A DNA stretch of 64,000 nt from Promethearchaeota archaeon (GTDB lineage Archaea; Asgardarchaeota; Lokiarchaeia; Sigyniarchaeales; SOKP01), in contig JAUWGH010000001.1 of assembly GCA_030606485.1 (NCBI GenBank), positions 558,001 through 622,000 on the forward strand, read 5' to 3'. Position numbers and translations under genes: made by a program. A model generated the notes under the pieces. That model was not told the origin of the DNA. It worked only from the letters and a program-made list of their open reading frames with translations, and searched no databases. Below are positions 18,879 to 28,028 of the stretch, piece by piece. Each line of letters starts with the position of its first letter. The stretch's first letter is position 1.

Positions 18879-19250
18879 ATTAAAGTTAAATATATCTACT
18901 TTAAATTATATTAAATTGGTTTTAATAATAAGTTTTATTTTCTATTTTTCGGCTTAAATAGTCATTTTAGAAGTTATTCCAAGTAGACTAAAAATTTTAA
19001 TTATTGTTTTAATAATATTTAAAAAAAATTGTTAAAAAATTTGATTAAATCCTTATAAGAATAAGATTTGATTTTTAATGTATATTAAGCTAACCTTAAA
19101 TATTTTTTATATCAAAGAAAAATTAAATTATTAATTCCTTCTTTATTAAATAATTCAAATTAACTGATGAGATAATATAAATTAAATGTTAAATTTTATT
19201 AAAAAAATAATATAAAATAGTCTTTTTTTAAAAATAAAACAAAATTATCT
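18879..19250. other. Non-coding or fully decayed gap
   Basis: AT-rich stretch with frequent stops in all frames. I see no gene, repeat or RNA structure. It may be eroded sequence belonging to the chimeric stub that follows. Confidence 0.5.
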
Positions 19251-19568
19251 TCAACAATCTCTACCCCATTCTCTTAAAGAATTAATTATTTTATGCAATT
19301 TAAGATTGTTAGTTAATAATGCACCACCCTCTCCCATAGTGATATGATGAGCAGGATAAAAAAAATATGTTGAAATATCCCCAAAAGAAATTGTTAGTAG
19401 GAGGAGAGCCCATTCTTCTGGAGTAATTAATCTCGCAACAAAAAATATATTAATAATTCCTAAAAAATAATTTAAGTATATCCTAATTAGTGTAAGGCTA
19501 CCACTCTCTACTAGTTTTTTCTTTATTTCGGACATTTTATGAAAGTGTATTCTCTTAAAAAAATCCAA
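19251..19568 (-). pseudogene. Chimeric stub: polysaccharide flippase N-terminus joined to RfbH-type dehydrase fragment
   Basis: A 105-codon frame whose first 65 residues look like the start of a Wzx-type flippase ([20 protein letters not shown], then [12 protein letters not shown]). It switches abruptly to [20 protein letters not shown] and [11 protein letters not shown], the PLP region of CDP-6-deoxy-4-hexulose-3-dehydrase (RfbH), including the histidine that replaces the usual lysine in that family. It stops at TGA where RfbH continues with tryptophan. Neither half is complete. The frame is open upstream of the first possible start to about 19640. A recombination scar. Confidence 0.75.
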
Positions 19569-19690
19569 AAAATTAGATATTAAATTTCTAAATTTTCTAT
19601 CTTTTAAAATATTTTTTAAAACAATCTTTTAGAATATTGCAGTAAAATATTATTATTATTTTTTTTAAATAATTGAGCGTATTAAAGATT

Positions 19691-20596
19691 TTATTTAAAT
19701 AATTTGTAAAATTTATACAAAATCTTTTTTATTATTGATTTTGAAATAGGGTTATAATTTTTTTCAAAAATATGAGATACAAAATCTTTTTTTCTAAGTT
19801 TCTGAATTTGTATAGCAACATCATCAAGTTCTTCTTTTGCTAAACTTTTTAAATTAATTTTCCTCTGAGAATATCTTATCCACTCATCTTCATTAAATTT
19901 TAGGTTACTCGGGTCATTAGGATTATATGTTTTATTAATAATTCGATATTCTTTGATCACAAATTCATATTTTTCTTTCCCATCATGTATTGTCGTTTCC
20001 CAAGGAACATCTATGATTGCTTGATTATTATATTTCTTAAAATTTCCTGTTTGAATTTTTACGATTTCTCCAGATTTTTTATCAATTAAGGAATCATGGG
20101 AAATTTTCCATTGATTATCTATTGTTAAATTTATAATCCATGGAAGTTTTCGATCAGCATTAAATAATAAATTACCACACAGATATTTTTTGTATAACCA
20201 AATATATGGCATATTTTTTTCAAGCATATTTTGACAAGATTTTCTTAATTTTTTTTCTGAAGTTTTCGGTATATATTGATTTATGCTAAGTAAAATTGCG
20301 ACATCCAAACCTTCTTCTTGGAGTTTTCTATATGCTAAATTTGAATTGTCGGATAATATTTGCATTGTAAAAATTTCTTCTCCATTCACTAATTTAAACC
20401 AAGTTCTTTCATTTGAAATAAATTCAATATTACAATAATTTTCAAATAAATCTTTATCAGCATACCTATATGAAGAGATCACAATTATATGATCAGAAAA
20501 ATTTACCAAATTACTAATAATTAACTTATTAATCTCTTTATATTGATAACCATATCGGTCCATCCTTCCAACGGGCAATATAATTCCAATTTTCAT
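19691..20596 (-). CDS. Uncharacterised protein, possibly GT-A-like glycosyltransferase
   Basis: A 301-residue protein beginning MKIGIILPVGRMDRYGYQY with a predicted alpha/beta start: DHIIVISSYRYAD, then GLDVAILLSINQYIPKT where GT-A enzymes place the DxD loop. The C-terminus is basic and would suit membrane association. No family is recognised with certainty. It is the last gene of a minus-strand block containing a beta-propeller protein, a NeuD-like acetyltransferase, WbqC, FkbM and a VioA-like aminotransferase, so a role in building or transferring that modified sugar is likely. Confidence 0.5.
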   Translation of the reverse strand: MKIGIILPVGRMDRYGYQYKEINKLIISNLVNFSDHIIVISSYRYADKDLFENYCNIEFISNERTWFKLVNGEEIFTMQILSDNSNLAYRKLQEEGLDVAILLSINQYIPKTSEKKLRKSCQNMLEKNMPYIWLYKKYLCGNLLFNADRKLPWIINLTIDNQWKISHDSLIDKKSGEIVKIQTGNFKKYNNQAIIDVPWETTIHDGKEKYEFVIKEYRIINKTYNPNDPSNLKFNEDEWIRYSQRKINLKSLAKEELDDVAIQIQKLRKKDFVSHIFEKNYNPISKSIIKKILYKFYKLFK

Positions 20597-20699
20597 TTTA
20601 ATATGAATCTTAATTCTAAGTAAAAAAAAATTTAAAATTCTAAGGTTATATTATAGATATTTTTATAGAATAATTATTTTTTAATTTTGCATAATCATC

Positions 20700-21641
20700 T
20701 TATTTGATTTCATTTTTTAATATTGCATATCCTACACCTTCTTTTCCAAATCCGTTGCCATTATAAAATAAATATTTTTTTCCATTATAGTTATACATAA
20801 AACCATATTCAATCATTTTAGAATCCCATCCATTTTTAGATTTTTCTATTCCAATTTTATCATCCATTCGTTTCCAAAAGATTCCATTCGCTGATTCTGC
20901 ATAACCGAGTCTATAACTCTTTTTTGGATCAATTCTATAATTAGTTGCATTTCTATATGAATAAATCATTTTATAAATCCCCTTTTCTAAAAAGACATAA
21001 GGCCGGGCAATAGCTTCTGTAAAATCATCATAATCAATACAAACAATCCCTTTCTTATTCCAATGAATTCCATCAGAAGACTCAGTGTATTTTACATTAT
21101 AAAAAGGTTCAGGCCAATCATTTATAATTTTCCATTTCGTACAAGAAATATACCACATTTTCCAAATATTACCATCTTTAATAATACATGGTGCGGCTAC
21201 CCAATAAGGTTCTTCGATATTTCTATCATAAATTGGTCCTTCAGTAAATTTTTTAAAGATTTTACCTCTATCTTCACTTATTGCTAAACCTATCGCTAAA
21301 CGGTAGGAAACAGTTCCTCCAAGATTCCAAGCGGTATAATAAAGATATTTTTTATGTTTATGATTTACAATCCAAGATGGCATAATTCCATTATCATCAA
21401 AAGTTCCTAATTTTCCTAAAGCAATTATTGGTTTATCATTGATATATAAAATATTTTTTGGATTTACTGCTTCCACTTCAATATATGTTGGGTGAGAGCG
21501 ACCTTGATTATCTCGAGAACTAAAATAAATCCTCAATATTTCTTCACTTACTTGATCAACCACGGGAATTTGTGCATGTGAAATCATAATTCCATTTTTT
21601 CCATTAGGACAATATATTAAACCTTTTTTTATCCATTTGAT
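20700..21641 (-). CDS. GH43-like five-bladed beta-propeller protein
   Basis: A protein of about 313 residues with the repeated pattern of GH43/GH32-like propellers: IYFSSRDNQGRSHPTY, MPSWIVNHKHKKYLYYTAW, KMWYISCTKW, YTESSDGIHWNKKG and KMIYSYRNATNYR. Such proteins are common in polysaccharide clusters and act as glycosidases or sugar-nucleotide enzymes. Coding similarity clearly extends upstream of the first ATG (21587) as IKWIKKGLIYCPNGKNGIM. At the expected start the codon is ATC (21639-21641), preceded by GGTGAG six bases earlier. Either ATC is used as start or an ATG was lost and translation begins at 21587. Confidence 0.65.
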   Translation of the reverse strand: MKWIKKGLIYCPNGKNGIMISHAQIPVVDQVSEEILRIYFSSRDNQGRSHPTYIEVEAVNPKNILYINDKPIIALGKLGTFDDNGIMPSWIVNHKHKKYLYYTAWNLGGTVSYRLAIGLAISEDRGKIFKKFTEGPIYDRNIEEPYWVAAPCIIKDGNIWKMWYISCTKWKIINDWPEPFYNVKYTESSDGIHWNKKGIVCIDYDDFTEAIARPYVFLEKGIYKMIYSYRNATNYRIDPKKSYRLGYAESANGIFWKRMDDKIGIEKSKNGWDSKMIEYGFMYNYNGKKYLFYNGNGFGKEGVGYAILKNEIK

Positions 21642-21652
21642 ATTATTCTCAC

Positions 21653-22339
21653 CTATATCTTTTTTAAATTTTCGCTACTTCCTAATTTTTTTAATATATT
21701 TGCTCCTGGTCCATAATAGACACCCTTCTCTATTGTATCTTTACTAATAATGGCACCAGCACCAATAACACATTCCTTGGCAATTTTTATATTATCTCTT
21801 ATTGTTGAATTAACTCCAAAAAAACATCTGGGTTCTACAATCACACTTCCTGAAATTACAACATGAGATGAAATAAAACAGTGATCTTTAATAATTGTAT
21901 GGTGACCTATATGATTTCCACTCCAGAGAATGACATTATTTCCAATTTCAACGTAAGGCTGAATTACGTTGTTCTCAAATATGAAACAATTATCACCAAT
22001 TTTTAATCCTGGCCAAATAATTGCTTTAGAGCAAATATAAGTTATTAGTTTATATCCTTTATCTTTTGCCTGATAATATTTTTCTGCTCTTAATTTATTT
22101 ACATTCCTATAACTAATGGGAATAAACATTTTAAATTGATTTGGTGGATAGATTGTTTCGATCTCTTCAAATGTTATTACCGGCAATTCATGAAAAATTT
22201 TAGTACTCATCCATTCTTTGTCAACGGTAAAGGCAATAACTTCATATGAAGAATCGTAGTTTAAATATGAATATGCTAGTTCTGCAATTTGACCAATACC
22301 AAAAAGTACAATTTTTTCCTCTTTTTTAGGTACATTCAT
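21653..22339 (-). CDS. NeuD/PglD-family sugar acetyltransferase
   Basis: A 228-residue two-domain enzyme. The N-terminal Rossmann part (IVLFGIGQIAELAYSYL) binds the sugar nucleotide, and the C-terminal left-handed beta-helix (IGNNVILWSGNHIGHHTIIK, CVIGAGAIIS, VYYGPGANIL) binds acetyl-CoA. The histidine pair in HIGHHTII matches the catalytic base region. It likely N-acetylates a 4-amino-6-deoxy sugar made by the aminotransferase at 24190 or 7387. Its stop is followed immediately by the GGTGAG of the propeller gene. Confidence 0.85.
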   Translation of the reverse strand: MNVPKKEEKIVLFGIGQIAELAYSYLNYDSSYEVIAFTVDKEWMSTKIFHELPVITFEEIETIYPPNQFKMFIPISYRNVNKLRAEKYYQAKDKGYKLITYICSKAIIWPGLKIGDNCFIFENNVIQPYVEIGNNVILWSGNHIGHHTIIKDHCFISSHVVISGSVIVEPRCFFGVNSTIRDNIKIAKECVIGAGAIISKDTIEKGVYYGPGANILKKLGSSENLKKI

Positions 22340-22493
22340 AATTTTAAACCAAACTATTATTTCTAATAAAAATAAACCTCTAATTTTTTTAAATCATCAA
22401 TTTTTTGGATAATAAATTGCAATCTGAATTATTTTTTTTTGTATTTAAATTTATTTAATGTTTAATTTTTCATTTTCTTCATTCAATTGCACC

Positions 22494-23189
22494 CTAAATT
22501 AATTCATAATTGTAAAGCATTTTCTGAACCTCATTTTTTGAATTCCACATCAAAACATCAATAATAGATAAATTTGGTATGAAATCGTATTTCCCTTGGG
22601 AGTATGTGATTTTATTAATTTTAAGGAAATTAAGTTTTATTTGAAATTCTTGAAATTTTTTTTTTGAATATAAATCAACACCTCCTACGGGGTTTATATA
22701 ATGTTTACACCCCAACTTATTACATATTTCAATAATTTTATTTTCTCTTTTAAGAGAATTATCCTTTGGTATTTCAGAAGAGATATATTTTTTTGTTTTA
22801 ATCTCCAAATAAGTACAAATTTTATTTGTTAAATTGATATTTAAATTTGAAATTTTTTCACTTGGAAGAATATAAGGAAAAATAAGCTTCTTTATTATAT
22901 TATAATATACCGCCTTTTGATAATTGTGATCAATGGATTTTTTTAACTTTTTTATTGATCTTTTATCATTTACCACATAAACTTCATTAATTTTAGCAGA
23001 GAGGGGAGATCTTTTAACTGGTAAGATAATATATTGCCAAGTATTCTCCATTTTGATTCTATTTCTATTTACCCATCCTCTTCTAATATATTGAACGTCA
23101 TCAAAATACACGAATTTATCTACTGCATTAATTAAAGCAAAATATCCAATATATGGAAGAAAATATGGTTGTACTATTCCAATTTTCAT
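22494..23189 (-). CDS. WbqC family protein
   Basis: A 231-residue protein starting MKIGIVQPYFLPYIGYFALI, followed by YFDDVQYIRRGWVNRNRI, the signature of the WbqC family. These are usually linked with viosamine or perosamine biosynthesis and are thought to attach acyl or amino-acid groups to an amino sugar. The adjacent VioA-like aminotransferase supports this. Confidence 0.88.
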   Translation of the reverse strand: MKIGIVQPYFLPYIGYFALINAVDKFVYFDDVQYIRRGWVNRNRIKMENTWQYIILPVKRSPLSAKINEVYVVNDKRSIKKLKKSIDHNYQKAVYYNIIKKLIFPYILPSEKISNLNINLTNKICTYLEIKTKKYISSEIPKDNSLKRENKIIEICNKLGCKHYINPVGGVDLYSKKKFQEFQIKLNFLKINKITYSQGKYDFIPNLSIIDVLMWNSKNEVQKMLYNYELI

Positions 23190-23242
23190 ATATTATTCAA
23201 ATTTTAAAAATTAATTCATAATAATTGAAATTCTGAATATAA

Positions 23243-24169
23243 TCAATATGCATATAATTTCCCATTTTTCATTTTAATCTTGTAATCATCTCTTAGATTT
23301 TTGATTATCTTTGGTAATACTATTGGATCATCAGGTAGATGGTAAGTACATATAGAAAGTTTAGGTTTAAACTTAGATATAATTTGTTTTGCACCCAATA
23401 AAGCATCCCTTTCCATACCTTCGATATCCATTTTAATAAAATCTACCTTATCTAGATTATACTCTCTATAAATTTGATCAAGAGTAATACATTTAATTCT
23501 ACGTTTCTCAACTATATTCGTTTTATTATAAATGCCAGAAGCACTTGGATAGTTTGGATTGAAGTTTAAGGTGAAGTTCTTATTATTTTTACAAACAGCT
23601 TTTTGAATAATTATTACATTTTTGAGATTATTTTGATTGACATTTTTTAATAATAATTTAATGTTTTCCTTAAAAGGTTCAAAGACAAAAACTTTTCCAT
23701 GATGTGCCTTTTTTGAGGCAACTATTGTAAAATGCCCAATAAATCCCCCACAATCGAATACAATATCTTTAGGGTCAATAATAATACTTTTGTCATTAAA
23801 ATAGTTTGCTTCAATAAAAGATAAAGGGTGGAAAATTTCACCCCCGTATATTGCGGGAAAAATCATAATTAAGAATGATTCGATAAAGTATTCAGCCGAT
23901 GTTCGTTTAGGATTAGATGTAAAGGGAAAGAAGGTAACTTTTAACCCATCAAAATTATAATAATCCCCACAATTATAAACTTGAAGTAATTTTTGAAATT
24001 TATTACAAAAATGGGCTTTTTTCCAAAAGATGCTTTTCATAAATAAGATTTTCCACGTTAAGGGAACTCTATTTTTCTTCATAAAGGTTAGTAATAAATT
24101 ATATGTTAATTTTAATCTACCAATTATATTTTCAAAAAAATTAAAAAATCTAATTAAAAAATGTTTCAT
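23243..24169 (-). CDS. FkbM family methyltransferase
   Basis: A 308-residue class I methyltransferase. The SAM region is VFDCGGFIGHFTI, then VFVFEPFKENIKLLLKN, and the FkbM hallmark DFIKMDIEGMERDALLGA is present. The first 110 residues are basic and aromatic. It likely O-methylates a sugar hydroxyl. It lies between WbqC and the aminotransferase with short gaps on the same strand. Confidence 0.87.
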   Translation of the reverse strand: MKHFLIRFFNFFENIIGRLKLTYNLLLTFMKKNRVPLTWKILFMKSIFWKKAHFCNKFQKLLQVYNCGDYYNFDGLKVTFFPFTSNPKRTSAEYFIESFLIMIFPAIYGGEIFHPLSFIEANYFNDKSIIIDPKDIVFDCGGFIGHFTIVASKKAHHGKVFVFEPFKENIKLLLKNVNQNNLKNVIIIQKAVCKNNKNFTLNFNPNYPSASGIYNKTNIVEKRRIKCITLDQIYREYNLDKVDFIKMDIEGMERDALLGAKQIISKFKPKLSICTYHLPDDPIVLPKIIKNLRDDYKIKMKNGKLYAY

Positions 24170-24189
24170 TTTTTTATTGTCTTATTTTT

Positions 24190-25317
24190 TTATTCCTTTT
24201 TTAGATATAATAAAATTTCACATATTTTTAAAATATCTTCTTCCATTAATTCCCCATAAATGGGAAGACATAATATTTCATTAGCAATTTTTTCTGCATT
24301 TGGAAAATTATCTGCATCTTTGCATGGATAATATTTATATTGAGTGCATATAGGATAAAAATATTTACGGGTAAAGACATTATATTTTTTCATTTCCTCA
24401 TAAACTTGATCTCTATTCAAACTAAATTCAAATTCATCAATAAGAATTGGAAAATATTGATAATTATATATCACTTCTTTATTTTCTTCTAAAAATCTTA
24501 TTCCTATTATATCTTTAAGATTAACTTTATAAATTTTAGTTAATTTTTTCCTTTTTTCAATTTCTTCATCAACTAGATTAAGATTTAATAATCCAATTGC
24601 CGCTTGAATTTCATTCATTTTGGCATTTGTTCCTGGTAAAAATATATCTTCTTCACCTTTAATTCCAAAATTTTTTAATAAAAAAAATTTTAAATTAAAT
24701 TTTTCATCATTATAAGTAAGAGCTCCGCCTTCCAAGGTATGAAATATTTTAGTTGCGTGGAAGCTAAACATATTTACATCTCCAAAAGTTCCAATTGCTT
24801 TTCCTTTATATTCTACACCAAAGCAGTGAGCAGAATCGTAAATTACTTTAAGACTGTATTTTTTGGCTATATTATCTATTTTTTCTACATCACAAGGATT
24901 TCCAAAAACATGAACCGGCATTAATGCACTTGTATTTGGTGTTATTAAATTTTCAATTTCATCAGGATTTATATTAAAATCATCTAATTTAATATCACAA
25001 AAAATTGGAGTTATATTATTTTGATATAATGAGTTTATTGTAGCTGGAAATGTAAATGGGGTTGTAATCACCTCCCCAGTTAATTCTAGTGCTTGACATG
25101 CTAATTGTAAAGCTAATGTACCATTACAAAAAAGTGATAAATTTTTAACTTTTAGGTATTTTTTTAATTCTAATTCAAATGTTTTATGTTGCTGTCCAAA
25201 ATTAGTCAGCCATTTTGATTCCCAAATCTCTTTAATTTTTTTATAGACCTCATTTAATGGTGGCAATAAAGGACGTGTAATATATATTGGTTTATTAAAA
25301 GATTTTATTTCTTTCAA
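24190..25317 (-). CDS. DegT/DnrJ/EryC1/StrS aminotransferase, VioA-like
   Basis: A 375-residue PLP enzyme. It has CNGTLALQLACQAL, the PLP-ring segment YDSAHCFGV and the lysine of SFHATKIFHTLEGG (K190). The ITRPLLPPLNEV start and WLTNFGQ segment are typical of dTDP-4-amino-4,6-dideoxyglucose (viosamine) aminotransferases. The first gene of the minus-strand block 19691-25317. Together with NeuD-like and WbqC genes it suggests an acylated 4-amino-4,6-dideoxyhexose at a glycan terminus. Confidence 0.87.
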   Translation of the reverse strand: MKEIKSFNKPIYITRPLLPPLNEVYKKIKEIWESKWLTNFGQQHKTFELELKKYLKVKNLSLFCNGTLALQLACQALELTGEVITTPFTFPATINSLYQNNITPIFCDIKLDDFNINPDEIENLITPNTSALMPVHVFGNPCDVEKIDNIAKKYSLKVIYDSAHCFGVEYKGKAIGTFGDVNMFSFHATKIFHTLEGGALTYNDEKFNLKFFLLKNFGIKGEEDIFLPGTNAKMNEIQAAIGLLNLNLVDEEIEKRKKLTKIYKVNLKDIIGIRFLEENKEVIYNYQYFPILIDEFEFSLNRDQVYEEMKKYNVFTRKYFYPICTQYKYYPCKDADNFPNAEKIANEILCLPIYGELMEEDILKICEILLYLKKE

Positions 25318-25496
25318 GTTTTTAAAAATTAATTTTGATTTCTTTTAATTTGAGAATAAAGATAATAATAAAAAATTTTGCTAAGCACAAAAAATTTGTA
25401 GTATAATCTATTTTTAACCAAAACATCCTAGACTAATAGAAGGAGAAATATATGTAGAAAAATTATTGATAGCTATAAAAGTTTGAAACTCGAAAT

Positions 25497-26282
25497 TTAT
25501 TTCTCAATTTTCCCAAGCGCAAACATATAAGAATATATTTCATTATCATTACGTTTTATTTTTAAAAAAGGATTCCTTTTAAAATAAATTGTCAGGATAT
25601 TTATTAAATATCGGAAAACTGGTTTATTTATACCAAAAATCGATAACATTTGATTATATAATAATAAATAGCGCAATTTATGACTTTGAATGATTTTAAC
25701 ATCTGAAAAAAAATCATTTAAAAGATTTTTAAATTCTTGGGGAAAAAACTCATAATAATGCATTTTATCTCGGGGAATCTCTGTATATCGAATTGGGGTT
25801 CCAATAATAATTATTGAATTATTTTTTCCAACTCTTTTGATTTCTGAGAGCATTTTTTTTGCTTCTACAATATGTTCTATAACATCCGAGGAGATAATCA
25901 TATCAAAATAATTATCCTCAAAAGGAATATTATAAAGATCTGCTTCTTTGAAAAATCCTTTCGGATTTTTTTCTCTTGCAACACTTAATGCGGAATCTGA
26001 AGAATCAACACCATATAATTCCAAGTTATAATCTTTTATTTTTTGATTAAGTAAATAAAAAAGAACAGCATCTCCACACCCAACATCTAATATTTTGACA
26101 TAATTTTTATTATTATATTTCTTAAGTGCTATTGATACTAATTTTAATTCAATTTGATATCTAGCAAATACATATGCGTTAAAAGTTGCAATATTGCTTG
26201 AATCTATATCTTTATAATGATAATCTGGACCCCTTGTTTGATATTTGCCAAATTTTATTTCAATCTTTTTTTTATTTGACAT
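25497..26282 (-). CDS. Class I SAM-dependent methyltransferase
   Basis: A 261-residue protein with SAM motif KILDVGCGDAVLFYLL, LYGVDSSDSALSVA, the acidic PFEDNYFDMIISSDVIEHIVE and GTPIRYTEIPRDKMHYYE. It is of the Ubi/Coq-type fold common in glycan islands. Substrate unknown. The next genes downstream are the amber-interrupted methyltransferase and a GT4 gene on the same strand. Confidence 0.82.
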   Translation of the reverse strand: MSNKKKIEIKFGKYQTRGPDYHYKDIDSSNIATFNAYVFARYQIELKLVSIALKKYNNKNYVKILDVGCGDAVLFYLLNQKIKDYNLELYGVDSSDSALSVAREKNPKGFFKEADLYNIPFEDNYFDMIISSDVIEHIVEAKKMLSEIKRVGKNNSIIIIGTPIRYTEIPRDKMHYYEFFPQEFKNLLNDFFSDVKIIQSHKLRYLLLYNQMLSIFGINKPVFRYLINILTIYFKRNPFLKIKRNDNEIYSYMFALGKIEK

Positions 26283-26326
26283 AGATTATTTTCTCACTAT
26301 TATAAAGTATCCACCATGAAAATTGT

Positions 26327-26935
26327 TTAAATGAACATTTTTTTTACAAAAAAACTTTTATCCAGTTTTACTATTCGATCTAAAATTCGAAATAATAAAA
26401 ATCCTAAATATTTATAAATTTTTAAAAAGGATTGTATCAATAATTTTAACATATCACCGAGAACAGTAAAATATCTGCCCATAGTGAATATTTTTTCTAT
26501 TTTAAATCCCAGTTTGGTTAACTCATTTTTCCATTTTGTATTGGTCCATCGTTGAAAACCATAAGGATCAGCATGAATATGATATAAAAATGGAGCTGAT
26601 ATGAGAAGAACACCATTCTCTTTTAACACACGATAACATTCTTTAAGACCACTGCTAATATCTTCAACATGTTCAAAAAGTTCCATTGCATTTATAATAT
26701 CTATACTATTAGAAGAAATTTGAGTCATATTTGTAATATCTAAAACTATGTCAGGTTTATATTCTATATTAATATCAGCAAAAATCTATTTTTCAACTTT
26801 ATCCATAGGTTTTATGAATTTTCCTCTATTTCTTCCTCCAATATCTAAAAGAACCCCATTATATAGATATTTATATTTTTCTTGAATTATGTCTAATAAT
26901 TTTCTTTTATACGTAGCCCATCTATAATATTCCAA
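26327..26935 (-). pseudogene. Methyltransferase interrupted by a single in-frame TAG
   Basis: From a TTG at 26935 (GGA seven bases upstream) one frame reads EYYRWATYKRKLLDIIQEKY, then VLLDIGGRNRGKFIKP, then DKVEK, TAG (26786-26788) and IFADINIEYKPDIVLDITN, then NAMELFEHVED and LISAPFLYHIHADPYGFQRW to the stop at 26327. The whole 202-codon frame looks like an intact methyltransferase apart from that codon; tryptophan is expected there by comparison with similar proteins. A product started at the internal ATG at 26728 would lack the SAM-binding loop. Confidence 0.75.
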
Positions 26936-26983
26936 TTTAATATATCCTGTTTTTTATCATTAATTATAATTTAAATTTTCTTT

Positions 26984-28027
26984 TTAAGGCAACAATAGAT
27001 TTTTTATCGAACTAAAAGATCTTTCTCTCATTTTTTCTATGATATATATAAGTAAAATCTTGATTAGTTTGAATACCTTAATTTTTTTAGGTGTATAAAC
27101 CTTTTTTTTATAATCTTGATATATTCTTTTCATAAATCTAATATATTTTTGTGCAACTTCATCCAAATGTGGAAGATTTATATTTTTTTGATATAAAGAG
27201 TAATTTTTTACAACCTTTTCTATGCTTTTAGTTATATCTTTTTTACTTATGAATATTTCACCACCTTTTCTTATAATTTCTGGATGACCTCCGCTATATC
27301 GAACAACTGCAGGTAAACCACAGTGCAAAGCTTCAATTAAAGAATTTGAACAAGGGTCATTAAGTGAAGCCGCAATATAGATATTATGTTGTTTCAAATA
27401 TTTTGCCAAATTATGACTTTTTATAGGTTTAATCCATTTAATATTTTTAAATTTAATCGGTGAGTTTCCAATAAAAGTAAGATCGTATTTCGAATAATCC
27501 AAATTCTCATCTAAATATTGATAAATTTTAAAACCTTTTATCCAATTAGCTGACCAGCTACTTGCAATAAGTCTTATTTTTTTAAATTTTTCAAATTTTA
27601 ATTTATTTTCATTATTGAAAATTACTGGATTGGGAGCATTCATAATTATTGTTTCATATATATTTTTTTTCAGACCCAATCGAATATTCTCTTCTCTACT
27701 CCAAGTAGATTGAAAAATCGTTCCATCTGCTAATTGATTATTAAAATTGAAGATTAATCTATCAATCTGAAAATCTTTATTTCTTACTTTAAATATTGGC
27801 CCATCAACTCGGTGAATAAAAATTTTATTCTGATATTTTAATTTTAATCTCAATACTTTCTCGAGATTATGATGAGAGTTAAATAAAATACAATCTGCCT
27901 TTTTTGGATTTTCCTCATATATCGTTTTTTTTAAAAATTCCTCTCTTAATGCCTTTAAAAATTGATTTCCACCTCCCCAAGGACCTTTATGAAAATTATA
28001 AAGAATATGTATTTTTATTTCTTTCAT
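26984..28027 (-). CDS. Glycosyltransferase family 4 (GT-B)
   Basis: A 347-residue GT-B transferase. HILYNFHKGPWGGGNQFLKAL begins the acceptor domain, and the C-terminal EX7E-type motif appears as ASLNDPCSNSLIEALHCGLP. LIASSWSANWIKGFKIYQYL marks the donor-domain start. It lies one base after the radical SAM gene on the same strand, suggesting co-expression. Confidence 0.85.
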   Translation of the reverse strand: MKEIKIHILYNFHKGPWGGGNQFLKALREEFLKKTIYEENPKKADCILFNSHHNLEKVLRLKLKYQNKIFIHRVDGPIFKVRNKDFQIDRLIFNFNNQLADGTIFQSTWSREENIRLGLKKNIYETIIMNAPNPVIFNNENKLKFEKFKKIRLIASSWSANWIKGFKIYQYLDENLDYSKYDLTFIGNSPIKFKNIKWIKPIKSHNLAKYLKQHNIYIAASLNDPCSNSLIEALHCGLPAVVRYSGGHPEIIRKGGEIFISKKDITKSIEKVVKNYSLYQKNINLPHLDEVAQKYIRFMKRIYQDYKKKVYTPKKIKVFKLIKILLIYIIEKMRERSFSSIKNLLLP

Positions 28028-28028
28028 T

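Noticed and set aside
9790-26788. Pyrrolysine recoding of the two in-frame TAG codons
   Set aside because: The island also holds frameshifts and TAA/TGA interruptions, so ordinary decay is simpler. No pyl gene or suppressor tRNA is visible in the window. Many other genes here end in TAG.
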